From Nostoc punctiforme NIES-2108 (lineage in GTDB: Bacteria; Cyanobacteriota; Cyanobacteriia; Cyanobacteriales; Nostocaceae), in the NCBI GenBank assembly GCA_003326195.1, contig LXQE01000125.1, positions 34,608 to 76,606 on the forward strand: a stretch of DNA of 41,999 nt, read 5' to 3'. The position numbers and the translations under genes are program-made. This document shows, in pieces, positions 1 to 9,159 of this stretch (its first letter is position 1; each line of letters begins with the position of its first letter). Below the pieces are notes generated by a model. The model did no database searches. It saw nothing but the letters and a program-made list of their open reading frames with translations, and was not told the origin of the DNA.

Positions 1-1917
1 GTGAATAGTAGCTAAATATTCAGATGCTCCCAAACTGATTTGGGATGCCAAAGGCAATCCGAGAAGATAAATCACATCGCCGGATGCTTGCCAACCTTGA
101 CCACAAATTTTGGTTATATCAGGAATTAAGCCCACCATTCCGACAACAGGAGTGGGATAAATGGGTTGTGGGATGCCTTGAGAATCAAGAGTTTCGTTGT
201 ACAAAGAGACATTTCCGCCCGTGACTGGTGTCGCCAATTCTCGGCAACCTTCCGCCAAACCGCGACAAGCTTCTGCCAATTGCCAGTAACCAATGGGTTT
301 TTCTGGAGAGCCAAAATTTAGATTATCCGTCACTGCCAGAGGTTCAGCACCTACACAGCTAAGATTGCGTGCAGCTTCTGCCACCACTGCCTTAGCTCCT
401 TCGTAAGGGTCAAGATAAACATAACGAGGATTGCAATCTACCGTGGCAGCAACACCGCGTTGGACATTGTGAATTCTTCTCTGCTCCTCTGCTCCCCCGC
501 TCCCCCGTTCCCTATCCTCTTCAAGGGGGCGCAAACGGATAACAGCCGCATCTGCGCCACCTGGAAGTATTACTGTATTATTTTGTACTTGATGGTCATA
601 CTGACGATATACCCAATTTTTAGAAGCGATCGTTGGTGTATCGAGCAAAGTTAAGAGAATATCATTCCAACTTTGCAGCCCTCCTAGAAGTTCTATTCCA
701 GCAGTTGTAGAAGGAGGTAGGGAATCAGGAGTCCATTCCCAAGCTTGACGCGCATATTCTGGTGCTTCTGCCAATAACTCCCGATTATATAGTGGCGTAT
801 TCTCCGCCAAAGCCTCAGCGGGAATTTCTGCTGCTACTTCACCCTGAAAGAGAATCCGCACAATAGGTTCAGCGATGACTGTACCAGCAACAACGGCTTG
901 AAGTCCCCAACGGTGAAAAATGTCGATTAATTCTTGCTCACGCCCTTTATGAGCAACAAACAGCATTCGTTCTTGAGATTCCGAAAGCAGATATTCATAG
1001 GGAACCATCCCCGTTTCTCTGACGGGAATCTTATCTAAATCTAGTTCAATTCCCACACCACCTTTTGCCGCCATCTCTGAGGTAGAACAGGTGATTCCCG
1101 CTGCTCCCATATCTTGGGCGGCAACAACTGCACCCGTCTTAAACGCCTCCAGACAAGCTTCAATTAACGACTTTTCCAAAAAGGGATCGCCCACTTGCAC
1201 AGCAGGGCGATCGTCTATGGATTGATCGCTCAATTCTGCACTAGCAAAACTCGCGCCTCCCATACCATCACGCCCAGTGGTGGAACCAACATACAGCACG
1301 GGGTTGCCTAAGCCAGATGCTCCAGATTTGACGATTTCTGAGGTTTCCATCAACCCCAATGCCATAACGTTCACCAGAGGATTACCAGAGTAAGCAGAGT
1401 CAAAGTAAACTTCGCCGCCAACGGTGGGTACTCCCACACAGTTACCATAATGAGAGATTCCTGCCACCACACCAGTGAATAGCCGTTGGGTTTTGGGATC
1501 TTCTAAGAAACCAAAGCGCAGCGAGTTTAATAGGGCAATGGGACGCGCACCCATTGTAAAAATATCTCTGAGAATACCTCCGACTCCCGTTGCAGCTCCT
1601 TGAAAGGGTTCGACCGCTGAGGGGTGGTTGTGGGATTCAATCTTAAAAGCTAGTTGGAGTCCATCACCCAAGTCTACAACACCAGCATTTTCACCAGGCC
1701 CCACGAGGATGCGGGGGCCCTCGGTGGGAAATTGTTTGAGTAGAGGTCGAGAATTTTTATAACAGCAATGCTCTGACCACATCACGCCAAACATTCCCAG
1801 TTCAGCTTTGTTGGGATGACGGCCTAGCCGACGGACAATTTCTGCGTATTCTTCTGGTTTAAGACCTTCAGCAGCAATTTCTTGGGGGGAAAAGGCTGGT
1901 TTTGAGGTTGCAGTCAT
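1..1917 (-). CDS. purL: Phosphoribosylformylglycinamidine synthase subunit PurL (5' part; gene runs off the window)
   Basis: PurL is the glutamine-independent, ATP-using subunit that converts FGAR to FGAM in purine synthesis, working with PurQ and PurS in the cytosol. The minus-strand frame is open from ATG at 1915-1917 to base 1: 639 residues are present, and about 140 C-terminal residues are expected beyond the edge. Visible motifs are [10 protein letters not shown] (residues 91-100, substrate/ATP region), [10 protein letters not shown] just after it, [18 protein letters not shown] and [11 protein letters not shown]. The N-terminus [18 protein letters not shown] is typical of cyanobacterial small PurL. 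Residues about 466-482 are an odd, highly charged Gly/Glu/Arg insert coded by a purine-rich intergenic-type repeat (see findings). The TA pair lies upstream on the same strand with a 43-nt gap. Identity is near certain. Confidence 0.97.
   Translation of the reverse strand, partial: MTATSKPAFSPQEIAAEGLKPEEYAEIVRRLGRHPNKAELGMFGVMWSEHCCYKNSRPLLKQFPTEGPRILVGPGENAGVVDLGDGLQLAFKIESHNHPSAVEPFQGAATGVGGILRDIFTMGARPIALLNSLRFGFLEDPKTQRLFTGVVAGISHYGNCVGVPTVGGEVYFDSAYSGNPLVNVMALGLMETSEIVKSGASGLGNPVLYVGSTTGRDGMGGASFASAELSDQSIDDRPAVQVGDPFLEKSLIEACLEAFKTGAVVAAQDMGAAGITCSTSEMAAKGGVGIELDLDKIPVRETGMVPYEYLLSESQERMLFVAHKGREQELIDIFHRWGLQAVVAGTVIAEPIVRILFQGEVAAEIPAEALAENTPLYNRELLAEAPEYARQAWEWTPDSLPPSTTAGIELLGGLQSWNDILLTLLDTPTIASKNWVYRQYDHQVQNNTVILPGGADAAVIRLRPLEEDRERGSGGAEEQRRIHNVQRGVAATVDCNPRYVYLDPYEGAKAVVAEAARNLSCVGAEPLAVTDNLNFGSPEKPIGYWQLAEACRGLAEGCRELATPVTGGNVSLYNETLDSQGIPQPIYPTPVVGMVGLIPDITKICGQGWQASGDVIYLLGLPLASQISLGASEYLATIH
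475..522 (-). repeat. Low-complexity G/A-rich repeat inside purL
   Basis: Read on the coding strand, this stretch is a run of GGGAGC/GAGCAG-like units. Such sequence normally sits between genes in Nostoc genomes; similar G-rich runs occur in spacers at 4608-4633 and 11443-11475. It keeps the PurL frame open and encodes about 16 residues rich in E, R and G between the conserved segments IRLRPL and [13 protein letters not shown]. Confidence 0.6.
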
Positions 1918-1960
1918 GGAAGTAATGCACTCTGGGGGGACAGAGCATTATTCTATCGAT

Positions 1961-2386
1961 TTACTTGCGCTGTAAGTGCAGTTCCAGAAATGTAGACAAT
2001 TCTTCTTTGGATATTTCTTTCTGAACTACTTGAATCACCAAGTTGTAAGCTTGCTCTTGGGATAGGTTGAGAGTATAGCCATTTAAGTTCAAAAAAGTAA
2101 GCATAACAGCGAAAGCGGTACGCTTGTTGCCATCAATAAACGGATGGTTCATTGCTAAATGGTAAAGGTACGCTACTGCTTGCTCGTGAATTGTTGGATG
2201 GAGAAGTTCACCGCCAAAAGTAGCTTGAGCTTGTGCCAGTGCTGAATCTAGCAAACCTTCGTCTCTCACACCTGATGTTCCACGAAATCTTTGAATTTGG
2301 CGTTGGTGAATATCTAAGACTTGAGAAATAGTGAGAAATTTAGGAGTTTGCAAGCTTAAGGAATACCTCTTCCCATTTTTTTTCAA
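1961..2386 (-). CDS. Doc-type Fic-domain toxin
   Basis: The protein carries the Fic/Doc core HPFIDGNKRT (H81, D85, N87, K88, R89). The ending NKR instead of the AMPylator GNGR makes it Doc-like. Known Doc proteins phosphorylate EF-Tu and stop translation. Length is 141 aa from the outermost start, a TTG that overlaps the upstream gene by 47 nt. A second TTG at 2351-2353 (giving MQTPKFLTISQVLDIHQRQI) fits the usual Doc N-terminus better and has GAGG about 11 nt upstream; it would overlap the partner by only 14 nt. Overlap implies translational coupling with the upstream gene, the usual TA layout. Activity on EF-Tu is inferred from the family. Confidence 0.85.
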   Translation of the reverse strand: MKKNGKRYSLSLQTPKFLTISQVLDIHQRQIQRFRGTSGVRDEGLLDSALAQAQATFGGELLHPTIHEQAVAYLYHLAMNHPFIDGNKRTAFAVMLTFLNLNGYTLNLSQEQAYNLVIQVVQKEISKEELSTFLELHLQRK

Positions 2387-2654
2387 CTGCTAAGTAAGCC
2401 TGCCATACTTCTTCATCTGACGCAATCTGATTTGAGGCAGTATTTTCTAATTTGTCTTCATTTTTTTCAATTTCACGGAAATATTCGGCAAAATCAGGAA
2501 TATTTAATAATATTTTTTCAGTAGCTTCACTTTCTTCTATTTTTTGTAGATAAGCAATAATTGCAACTGCTACTCGCAACTTCTCAAGAGAAAGTTGACG
2601 CAAACGGCTTTCGGCTTCTGATAAATAATTGCTGTGCTTTTGTTCTGTTGCCAT
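2340..2654 (-). CDS. Probable antitoxin partner of the Doc-type toxin
   Basis: This is a 104-aa acidic, helical protein starting MATEQKHSNYLSEAESRLRQ; it is not a family I can name. It contains a coiled-coil-like stretch (residues 10-50) and a Glu-rich C-terminus. It lies directly upstream of and overlaps the Doc-type gene, the usual antitoxin position, and its size is right. Sequence alone does not show a DNA-binding fold such as Phd or AbrB. Its antitoxin role rests on context. Confidence 0.65.
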   Translation of the reverse strand: MATEQKHSNYLSEAESRLRQLSLEKLRVAVAIIAYLQKIEESEATEKILLNIPDFAEYFREIEKNEDKLENTASNQIASDEEVWQAYLAVEKKWEEVFLKLANS

Positions 2655-2878
2655 CGTTACCCCAAGCTAGGTTTTTTGCCAGTTGTGAATCATTTCTGCT
2701 CCTAACTCTAGCTTATCGCGCTATTGTGATTTACTCAATGAAGGCAACTGCAAAAATACGTAATTTTTTAGCCAAAGCTTAAGGTTGATAATTAGTTGAG
2801 TAATCTTATTATTCTAATACAGAAAGGCTTATTTGTAAAATTAAGCTTAACTAAATGCAACATTATTGAAGTAGTAAA

Positions 2879-3163
2879 ATGAATTTTCCTATAATCTTTA
2901 TTCAGGCTTGTCACACTCCTAATCCATTGGAATGGACTATTGTTATTGCTATGATTGGCGTAATTTTAGCTGGTTCGGGTATAGCTGCTACTGGAATTCT
3001 TTCTATTTCAAGCACAGTAATAACAATGCTTATAGCAGGAGCTAGTATGGAGACAATATCAGCAGCAGTAGGAGCAATGTTGAATACAATTTATGCAGCT
3101 ACCGCATCAGTTCAATTAGTAGCTATGTTGGTGAATGGCGTTAAAAGCATTTTGGGATGCTAA
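2879..3163 (+). CDS. Small very hydrophobic peptide, resembling circular-bacteriocin precursors in pattern
   Basis: This 94-aa protein is almost entirely hydrophobic or small-residue. Residues 18-42 form one strong membrane segment (LEWTIVIAMIGVILAGSGIA). Residues 44-92 are Ala/Ile/Val/Gly-rich with spaced Ser/Thr. There are only three charged residues outside the ends (E18, E58, K89), and there are cysteines at 11 and 94. The stretch STVITMLIAGASMETISAAV recalls the TVV-x-LI-x-AG-x(4)-I pattern of carnocyclin/garvicin-type circular bacteriocins, but the Lys-rich patch and neighbouring cyclase/transport genes are absent. There is no clear Shine-Dalgarno. It could also be a small membrane protein or a chance ORF. 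Family not recognised with confidence. Confidence 0.5.
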   Translation: MNFPIIFIQACHTPNPLEWTIVIAMIGVILAGSGIAATGILSISSTVITMLIAGASMETISAAVGAMLNTIYAATASVQLVAMLVNGVKSILGC

Positions 3164-3509
3164 TTTATGCTGCAAAGCGCCATGCCTACAACGGCAAGCT
3201 ACTCATTTCTAATTTTGTGTAAATTTAAGCGCGATCGCTCTTCAATTAAACTTTAACTAAATACCTGTATTTTCATCTTGGTAAATATTGGCAGTAGATG
3301 CCGTGCAGCCTTTATTACAAGCAAACTTGTTTCTTGGATGGAGGGGTAGTAAAACCCCAGAATGCACTCAACAGGATTTATTCCGACCATGAACTAGACA
3401 AGATGAAGATCATTAGCACACCAAATGCTTTAGTCTTTAAAGATAACTTTATTTTTTAATGTTGGTGAAATTTCTAGCTCCTTTACTTACGTGAGTCTAG
3501 TCTCACTCA

Positions 3510-3697
3510 GAGATTATTCGGGTATATGCAGTTTAGATGTAACAATCAAGTGACGAGAATCACACATATCGATGATTAGGATCGTCTCGTTCATCTCGCT
3601 AACTAGGCATAATTAATGACAACTGAACTCTAGCCGAGTCATTAATAGGGAACACACTTAATAGCCGACAGCCTTAATCAAGGACTGTCGGTTTTTT
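3510..3697 (+). ncRNA. Candidate small RNA ending at an orphan terminator
   Basis: The strong plus-strand terminator at 3665-3697 has no plus-strand gene in the preceding 500 nt. Upstream of it are further potential helices: ACGAGA/TCTCGT, and a perfect 9-bp pair ATTAATGAC (3612-3620) with GTCATTAAT (3638-3646) around a 17-nt loop. This suggests a structured transcript of roughly 100-200 nt. The start is a guess, and no known family (6S, Yfr1, RNase P RNA, tmRNA) was recognised. Confidence 0.4.
3665..3697 (+). terminator. Strong Rho-independent-type terminator without an upstream gene
   Basis: CCGACAG (3665-3671) pairs with CTGTCGG (3685-3691). Inside, CCTT pairs with AAGG around an AATC loop with one bulged A. 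A run of six T follows (3692-3697). Confidence 0.85.
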
Positions 3698-3802
3698 GTA
3701 TCTATATTGTTGTCCTTGTCTTTTGAGCAATGCCCCTCAAGAGTCCTGAGTAATGAGTGCTGAGTGCTGAGTAGGGAAAATTTCAAATCGGAACTCGGAA
3801 CG

Positions 3803-3819
3803 GGCTAAACGCCCCGCTA
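3803..3819 (+). repeat. Dispersed 17-bp repeat, copy 1
   Basis: The sequence GGCTAAACGCCCCGCTA recurs as its exact reverse complement at 7302-7318. Both copies lie beside GAGTGCTGAGT-type tandem runs in spacers. Confidence 0.8.
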
Positions 3820-4020
3820 CCTCTAACGGAACTGTTTTGCCCCATACCCATAAAATTTCCCCACAACTGGTTGTTAACTTGACAGAGATTTTGCCATAGC
3901 CACTACCAAATGTGGGGAAGGTATGATCAAATTGGGGATCTTATGCCTATCGAGTGCTAATATTTTGCACTCACTCTAGTAGACCGGAACTATATTCCTA
4001 GAACCAGCACACACTTTGTA

Positions 4021-4506
4021 TTAAGACATCGCTTGAATGATGTAATCAAAGTAAGGTGCTGCTTCGGCAGCGTCTTCCGCACTCAGTAAGCTAAGAGAGG
4101 CTGTTTTGAGGGAATTGATCGCTTCTACCATTCCAGGCACGGGAACGCCCAATGAATTATACATTTCCCGGACACCAATCAAACCGATTTTTTCAATTGG
4201 CTCTTTGTCACCGGCAAGTACACCATAAGTAATTAGGCGTAAGTACCAGCCAAAATCACGGATACATAGAGAGCGTTGGCGTTCACCGTAAGCATTACCT
4301 CCAGGGGAGATAAAGTCAGGACGCTTCTGCCAAAGTTGTTTGGTTGCTTCTTGAACTATCTTCTTTTCGTTTTCAGCTAAGGTAGCCGCAATCCGCGTCC
4401 GTTGTACACCGGTTTGCAAAAAGTCTTTGATATTTTTAAGTTCGCCACTGCTGGGATAACGCAGTTCGTCGTCGGCTTTGAGAATAACTTGGCTAATTAC
4501 AGTCAT
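4021..4506 (-). CDS. apcD: Allophycocyanin alpha-B subunit ApcD
   Basis: ApcD is a terminal energy emitter in the phycobilisome core, passing excitation to the photosystems. The 161-aa protein [20 protein letters not shown]... matches the family from end to end. The phycocyanobilin-binding Cys is C81 in [16 protein letters not shown], and the conserved PGGNAYG and [12 protein letters not shown] segments are present. I chose ATG at 4504-4506 because it gives exactly the family length and N-terminus; an in-frame GTG 15 nt upstream would only add MISII. The gene stands alone, as apcD usually does, and is divergent from the rRNA methyltransferase gene. Confidence 0.96.
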   Translation of the reverse strand: MTVISQVILKADDELRYPSSGELKNIKDFLQTGVQRTRIAATLAENEKKIVQEATKQLWQKRPDFISPGGNAYGERQRSLCIRDFGWYLRLITYGVLAGDKEPIEKIGLIGVREMYNSLGVPVPGMVEAINSLKTASLSLLSAEDAAEAAPYFDYIIQAMS

Positions 4507-4660
4507 GATGATTGAAATCACCTGAAATATTATCTGTTAGTTTAGCGAGTTGGAGGTACACAAGTGAAGGGATCGGAGCTACTTATGTATTGAATTTATC
4601 TGTTTGGGGAAGTGAGGACTGGGGAGTGGGGATAAAAAAAGTGTTTTCCTAATGCCCCAT

Positions 4661-4699
4661 GCCCAATAACAAATGACAAATGACAAACGACAAATGACT
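4661..4699 (+). repeat. TGACAAA tandem repeat before the RlmD-like gene
   Basis: Four ATGACAAA-like units run into the start of the methyltransferase gene, so several in-frame ATGs here come from the repeat. Related runs occur at 12001-12090 and 38022-38107. Confidence 0.75.
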
Positions 4700-6100
4700 A
4701 AAATAATTTGGCAACAGGGTGAATTAATTGAAGTGACGATCGCTAACCTGAGTGATACAGGTGATGGTGTGGGACGCGCTGATGAACGTGTAGTGTTTGT
4801 CCCAGATACTGTCCCAGGCGATCGCGCCATTGTCCGCTTAGTACATGTTAAACCTAAATACGCCCACGGTAAGCTTCAACAGCTATTGGAGGCATCCCCC
4901 CACCGTATACGACCTAGTTGCATTGTGGCGGATAAGTGCGGTGGTTGCCAGTGGCAGCATATTAATTATGATTACCAGCTAGTAGCCAAGCAAAATCAAG
5001 TTATCCAAGCAATAGAGCGCATTGGCGGTTTTATTCAACCACCAGTAGATCCGGTACTTGCTGCCCCTTCCGCTTTCGGCTACCGTAACAAATCTACATA
5101 TCCTCTCTCGCTATCGGCAACAGGACAAGTACAGGCTGGTTACTATCAAAAAGGTAGTCACCAATTAATTAATTTAAATCAATGTCCAGCTCAAGATGCG
5201 CGATTAAATCCCTTACTTGCCGAAGTTAAGCAGGATATTCAACAGCAAGGTTGGCAAATTTACGACGAACAGCGCCACCAAGGAAAAATTCGCCATCTCG
5301 GTTTACGCATTGGCCGACACACTGGAGAAATGTTGCTGACTTTGGTGGTGAAGGACTGGAATTTATCAGGAATTGAAACCCAAGCCCAGGAATGGTTAAA
5401 GCGCTATCCGCAGTTAGTGGGAGTGTCGCTCAACCGCAATAGCGATCGCACAAATGCTATCTTTGGATCAGAAACCCGTTGCATCGCTGGAGTACCCCAC
5501 CTGCGTGAAAATTTTGCTGGACTGGAATTTCAAGTACGCCCAGATACATTTTTCCAAGTGTATACCGAAACAGCAGAGGCACTATTACAGGTAATTCAAT
5601 CAGAACTCAATCTTCAAGGGCATGAGTTCCTAGTTGATGCCTATTGTGGTATAGGGACTTTAACTTTACCCCTCGCCAAAAAAGTACGTATTGCTACAGG
5701 ATTAGAAGTGCAAGCAGCAGCAGTAGAACAAGCAATTTTGAATGCCCACCGCAACGGAATTGATAATGCGACATTCCAAGTCGGGGCAGTAGAAAAATTG
5801 CTTCCCCAAATGGGCACAATACCAGAAGTAGTAATACTCGATCCGCCACGTAAGGGGTGCGATCGCGCAGTCATAGATACTTTACGGCAATTGAAACCAT
5901 CTCGGATCGTTTACGTCAGCTGTAAAGTAGCTACCCTCGCCCGCGACCTGAAATTGCTTTGTCAAGATGGGCAATATACCATCACACGGGTACAACCTGC
6001 TGATTTTTTTCCTCAAACTGCTCATGTTGAAACTGCCGCCTTTCTTGTGCTATCACATTTTGACAAGGGTAGTAATTCCTTCAAAAAAACTGAAATTTGA
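4694..6100 (+). CDS. rlmD: 23S rRNA (uracil-5-)-methyltransferase, RlmD/RumA type
   Basis: This SAM-dependent enzyme would make 5-methyluridine in 23S rRNA. The order is an N-terminal TRAM domain (about residues 5-65), an iron-sulfur cluster motif C-x5-C-GG-C (CIVADKCGGC) with a later NQCP cysteine, then a Rossmann methyltransferase domain with VDAYCGIGTLTLPLA. The catalytic region has DPPRKGC and VYVSCKVATLARDL; the family usually reads SCN or SCNP where this has SCK. I chose ATG 4694 (MTKIIWQQGELIE, 468 aa): the ATG at 4673 would translate the TGACAAA repeat. The family includes RlmC and RlmD types with different target uridines, and the exact target cannot be told here. Confidence 0.9.
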   Translation: MTKIIWQQGELIEVTIANLSDTGDGVGRADERVVFVPDTVPGDRAIVRLVHVKPKYAHGKLQQLLEASPHRIRPSCIVADKCGGCQWQHINYDYQLVAKQNQVIQAIERIGGFIQPPVDPVLAAPSAFGYRNKSTYPLSLSATGQVQAGYYQKGSHQLINLNQCPAQDARLNPLLAEVKQDIQQQGWQIYDEQRHQGKIRHLGLRIGRHTGEMLLTLVVKDWNLSGIETQAQEWLKRYPQLVGVSLNRNSDRTNAIFGSETRCIAGVPHLRENFAGLEFQVRPDTFFQVYTETAEALLQVIQSELNLQGHEFLVDAYCGIGTLTLPLAKKVRIATGLEVQAAAVEQAILNAHRNGIDNATFQVGAVEKLLPQMGTIPEVVILDPPRKGCDRAVIDTLRQLKPSRIVYVSCKVATLARDLKLLCQDGQYTITRVQPADFFPQTAHVETAAFLVLSHFDKGSNSFKKTEI

Positions 6101-6490
6101 AAATTTTAGTCTAGTGCATACTAAAGATGCTAAAATTGAATTAAGCCAAAAATAAAAATTCATTTTGTTTAAATAAATTCAAGTTGCATAGGTTCTTAAA
6201 AGCATGAAGAGGATTACGTAAATTATAAATCGGCAACTAACTAGAGTATGCCAATACTCTCTAAAATTAACAGCATATTCTTAATTTGCTGACTTCATTA
6301 TCAAACTTATTCCAGCCGATATATACGTAAACAATCCCAATTCATAGTTATAGAGCCATGCTCCCTAGCATTTTCAAAATTTAGTTTTAAAGACGCAAGT
6401 TTGAAGGCAGCATGACCACCTCAAGTTTTATCAGGGTGACTGTAATAGCAAACTGATGTCTAGCTAACTGAAAGCTATGGGGTTTCTCTT
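6101..6490. other. AT-rich spacer, nothing recognised
   Basis: There are no convincing ORFs, hairpins or repeats. It presumably holds the promoter of the RsbW-like gene, but no clear -35/-10 pair stands out. Confidence 0.5.
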
Positions 6491-6940
6491 GTGATTACTA
6501 TTTCACTCCGTCCAGTTGGACGTTATTGGGGCACTATTAGTTTTGCCTCAACCCTCTACCTTTGTCCCATCTTAGACTTATTGTTGGCAGAAATTCCAGC
6601 AAGATTACAAGCAGAACTGCGGCTAGGACTTCAAGAAGCCCTAGTAAATGCAGCTAAACATGGTAATAATCTCGATCCGAGTAAAACAGTTGTAGTTCGT
6701 TTTTCCGTAATAGATAATCAATATTGGTGGATCATTTCAGACCAAGGTAGTGGCTTTACTCCTTCATCTACTAGTAATGAAGAACCAACAGACTATCTTC
6801 CACCAGATGAGTCAGAAAATGGTCGTGGTTTATGTCTTCTGCATCAAATTTTTGATCAGGTAGAGTGGAACCGTAAAGGCACAGAATTGAGGCTTTGTAA
6901 ACAAATGGAAAATCGCCGGGGATTATCTCTGCGGCGATGA
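6491..6940 (+). CDS. RsbW-like anti-sigma factor / serine kinase (HATPase)
   Basis: This 149-aa single-domain protein has a GHKL ATP-binding fold. It has an N box EALVNAAKHGN, a G1 box SDQGSGF and a G2 box NGRGLCLL. These are typical of RsbW/SpoIIAB-type proteins, which bind sigma factors or phosphorylate STAS anti-anti-sigma partners. The start is GTG at 6491. No partner STAS or PP2C gene lies beside it, so the target is unknown. It is followed by an inverted repeat that may end transcription. Confidence 0.85.
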   Translation: MITISLRPVGRYWGTISFASTLYLCPILDLLLAEIPARLQAELRLGLQEALVNAAKHGNNLDPSKTVVVRFSVIDNQYWWIISDQGSGFTPSSTSNEEPTDYLPPDESENGRGLCLLHQIFDQVEWNRKGTELRLCKQMENRRGLSLRR

Positions 6941-6942
6941 TG

Positions 6943-7000
6943 TAGTTAGGAGTTAGGAGTTAAAAGTTAGGAGTTGAATAATAATTCATAACTCCTAACT
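6943..7000. repeat. AGTTAGGAGTT inverted repeat between convergent genes
   Basis: Tandem TTAGGAG units end in AGTTAGGAGTT (6965-6975), which pairs perfectly with AACTCCTAACT (6990-7000) around a 14-nt loop. The repeat supplies the stop codon of the minus-strand gene at 6995. It may act as a two-way terminator. Confidence 0.75.
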
Positions 7001-7273
7001 TTTTCCGTGAGTCGGACAGGGAGGGGCAGAAATAGAGCGATCTAACCAACCAACTGCTTGTTGTAATCTAGCTTGAGCTTCTTCTGGCTGATTCTTTAAA
7101 AGATACACAATCGCTGCTGCCACTTGTTCATTAGCGCGGGAATTGCGGTTAGACTTGAGGCGATGCCAATCGTTAGGGGAAATAGTGAGCCTTTCCATAA
7201 GGGCTTGAGCTAGTTCCAGAGTACTAAGTTCATTCAGTTGACTGGTTTTAGGCAGCTGAGTAGATTGAGACAT
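6995..7273 (-). CDS. Conserved small cyanobacterial protein, function unknown
   Basis: This 92-aa soluble, helical protein starts MSQSTQLPKTSQLNELSTLELAQALMERL. Residues 15-80 look like two helical hairpins with a TPR-like NQPEEAQARLQQAVGWLDRS near the C-terminus. I recall similar short proteins as being common in cyanobacteria without an assigned role. There is no membrane segment or catalytic motif. Its last codons and stop lie in a dispersed repeat, so the C-terminal residues may vary among relatives. Confidence 0.75.
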   Translation of the reverse strand: MSQSTQLPKTSQLNELSTLELAQALMERLTISPNDWHRLKSNRNSRANEQVAAAIVYLLKNQPEEAQARLQQAVGWLDRSISAPPCPTHGKS

Positions 7274-7301
7274 AATTATGAGTGCTGAGTGCTGTTAGCG
7301 A

Positions 7302-7318
7302 TAGCGGGGCGTTTAGCC
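7302..7318 (-). repeat. Dispersed 17-bp repeat, copy 2
   Basis: Exact reverse complement of 3803-3819, again next to GAGTGCTGAGT units (7279-7332). Confidence 0.8.
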
Positions 7319-7402
7319 TGTATTGAGTGCTGAGTCAAAAACTCATAGTTTTAATTTGGACTATTGGCAGACTCGCCTTTAATCTTAGTTTACTACTTGT
7401 AC

Positions 7403-7765
7403 ATGAAGCCGCCAAAACAATCACAGTCGTCAGCAGAAAATCCAGAACCAGATTTTGAACAAGAATTAGAGGAAGTAGAGCGATCGCTACTATCCTTAAA
7501 AGAACGTTACGATCAAGTGCAACGCGATCGCCAACAACAAGCACAATGGCAACAGCGCCGCGATAAATTAAAGCACAATAAATCTCAGACACCAGAAATC
7601 AAAGCAGAGTTACGGCAAATTCAACGGCAGTTGGAAATGCTAGAACTAAACTTAGAAAGCCAGTTATTTTCTTGGCGTAGTCTCAAAAAACCTTTCTGGC
7701 AAGTAGTCCGCTTTGGTGGAATGGGCGTTATCATAGGCTGGATATTAAAGTCTTATGCTGGATAA
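7403..7765 (+). CDS. Coiled-coil protein with a C-terminal membrane segment
   Basis: The 120-aa protein begins [18 protein letters not shown]. It has a long charged, heptad-like helix region (about residues 15-85, rich in E, Q, R and L) and a C-terminal hydrophobic stretch ([20 protein letters not shown]) that could anchor it to a membrane. I preferred the ATG at 7403 over an upstream TTG at 7364, which adds an unlikely hydrophobic leader. It ends 2 nt before asnS, so the two are probably co-transcribed. The function is not recognised. Confidence 0.75.
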   Translation: MKPPKQSQSSAENPEPDFEQELEEVERSLLSLKERYDQVQRDRQQQAQWQQRRDKLKHNKSQTPEIKAELRQIQRQLEMLELNLESQLFSWRSLKKPFWQVVRFGGMGVIIGWILKSYAG

Positions 7766-7767
7766 AT

Positions 7768-9159
7768 ATGGTAAATCGACGCATTGCAGAAATATTGCGA
7801 AGTGGTCAACCTGATGAGTCTCTCCAAGTGCAAGGCTGGGTGAGGACAAAACGTGAGTCAAAAGGATTTGCTTTTATCGAAGTCAATGACGGCTCATCGC
7901 TAGCTAATTTGCAAGTCGTCATTAATCAGGATTTGCCAGATTATGAAGCTATATTAAAAAAATTGAATACGGGTGCTGCTGTTGAGGCTACAGGGGTACT
8001 AGTGGCTTCTCTCGGTAAAGGACAGAGGATTGAGTTAAAAGCCGAGACAGTGAAAGTTTACGGCGAAGCTGATCCCGATACATATCCCCTGCAAAAGAAA
8101 CGCCATTCCTTTGAGTTTCTGCGAACAATTGGACATTTGCGATCGCGCACTAATTCTTTTGGGGCAGTTTTTCGCGTCAGAAATGCTTGTTCGACAGCAA
8201 TTCACCAATTTTTCCAAGAAAGAGGTTTTTTGTGGGTACATACACCGATCATTACTGCTAGCGACTGCGAAGGCGCAGGTGAACTATTTAGCGTTACCAG
8301 TTTAGATTTAAAGAATATCCCCCGCACAGAAAACCAAGCGGTAGATTACAGCCAAGATTTTTTTGCTAAACCCACATATTTAACAGTTAGCGGCCAGTTG
8401 GAAGCGGAAGTGATGGCGATGGCGTTTAGTAACGTCTACACCTTTGGCCCTACCTTCCGTGCAGAAAATTCCAACACCTCCCGCCACCTAGCAGAGTTTT
8501 GGATGGTTGAGCCAGAAATGGCTTTTTGTGATCTAGAAGGCGATATGGATTTAGCTGAGGCGTTTCTCAAACACATTTTTAAATATGTGTTGGAAACTTG
8601 CCCAGAAGACATGGAATTTTTCAATGAACGCATTGATAAATCTGTGTTGACAACAGCCGAAAATATTATTAATAATCAGTTTGAACGCTTAACTTATACA
8701 GAAGCCATCAAACTTTTAGAAAAAGCTGATGTTAAATTTGAATATCCAGTGAGTTGGGGTTTAGATTTACAATCAGAACACGAACGCTATCTAGCTGAAC
8801 AATTATTTAAAAAGCCTGCGATCGTTACAGATTATCCAGCGCAAATCAAAGCTTTTTATATGCGCTTGAACGACGATGAAAAAACCGTCCGCGCAATGGA
8901 TATTCTCGCACCCAAAATTGGCGAAATTGTCGGTGGTTCCCAGCGCGAAGAACGCCTAGAAATTCTAGAACGCCGTGTGTTAGCGCAAGGATTAAAGCCA
9001 GAAGATTTGTGGTGGTATCTTGATTTGCGTCGTTATGGTACTGTCCCTCACGCTGGTTTCGGGCTAGGTTTTGAACGACTCGTGCAATTTATAACTGGTA
9101 TGGGAAATATTCGTGATGTGATTCCCTTCCCGCGTACACCGCAAAGTGCTGAGTTTTAG
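7768..9159 (+). CDS. asnS: Asparaginyl-tRNA synthetase
   Basis: This 463-aa class IIb enzyme charges tRNA-Asn with asparagine. An N-terminal OB-fold anticodon-binding domain (residues about 15-105, [20 protein letters not shown]) is followed by the class II catalytic core. That core has motif 2 region [22 protein letters not shown] and motif 3 [27 protein letters not shown]. The ending [11 protein letters not shown] is typical of AsnRS rather than AspRS. The start ATG lies 2 nt after the upstream gene. A clear terminator follows. Confidence 0.96.
   Translation: MVNRRIAEILRSGQPDESLQVQGWVRTKRESKGFAFIEVNDGSSLANLQVVINQDLPDYEAILKKLNTGAAVEATGVLVASLGKGQRIELKAETVKVYGEADPDTYPLQKKRHSFEFLRTIGHLRSRTNSFGAVFRVRNACSTAIHQFFQERGFLWVHTPIITASDCEGAGELFSVTSLDLKNIPRTENQAVDYSQDFFAKPTYLTVSGQLEAEVMAMAFSNVYTFGPTFRAENSNTSRHLAEFWMVEPEMAFCDLEGDMDLAEAFLKHIFKYVLETCPEDMEFFNERIDKSVLTTAENIINNQFERLTYTEAIKLLEKADVKFEYPVSWGLDLQSEHERYLAEQLFKKPAIVTDYPAQIKAFYMRLNDDEKTVRAMDILAPKIGEIVGGSQREERLEILERRVLAQGLKPEDLWWYLDLRRYGTVPHAGFGLGFERLVQFITGMGNIRDVIPFPRTPQSAEF

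Larger units (their letters stand above)
3164..4020. other. Gene-free stretch with structured candidate RNA, repeats and a hairpin
   Basis: No convincing protein gene is present in these 857 bases. They hold a degenerate copy of the CTACGCC-type repeat near 3181-3206, one HIP1 octamer, the possible RNA with its terminator (3510-3697), a GAGTGCT/GAGTAATG tandem run near 3744-3773, one copy of a 17-bp dispersed repeat (3803-3819), and a hairpin GAGTGC-N9-GCACTC at 3952-3972 downstream of apcD. Confidence 0.6.

Noticed and set aside
460..654. Plus-strand open frame of 64 codons inside purL
   Set aside because: It is antisense to a well-conserved part of PurL and its sequence resembles nothing; it is a shadow frame.
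3952..3972. GAGTGC-N9-GCACTC near apcD as a CIRCE operator
   Set aside because: The half-sites are in the reverse order compared with TTAGCACTC-N9-GAGTGCTAA, and no heat-shock gene starts here. It is a simple hairpin.
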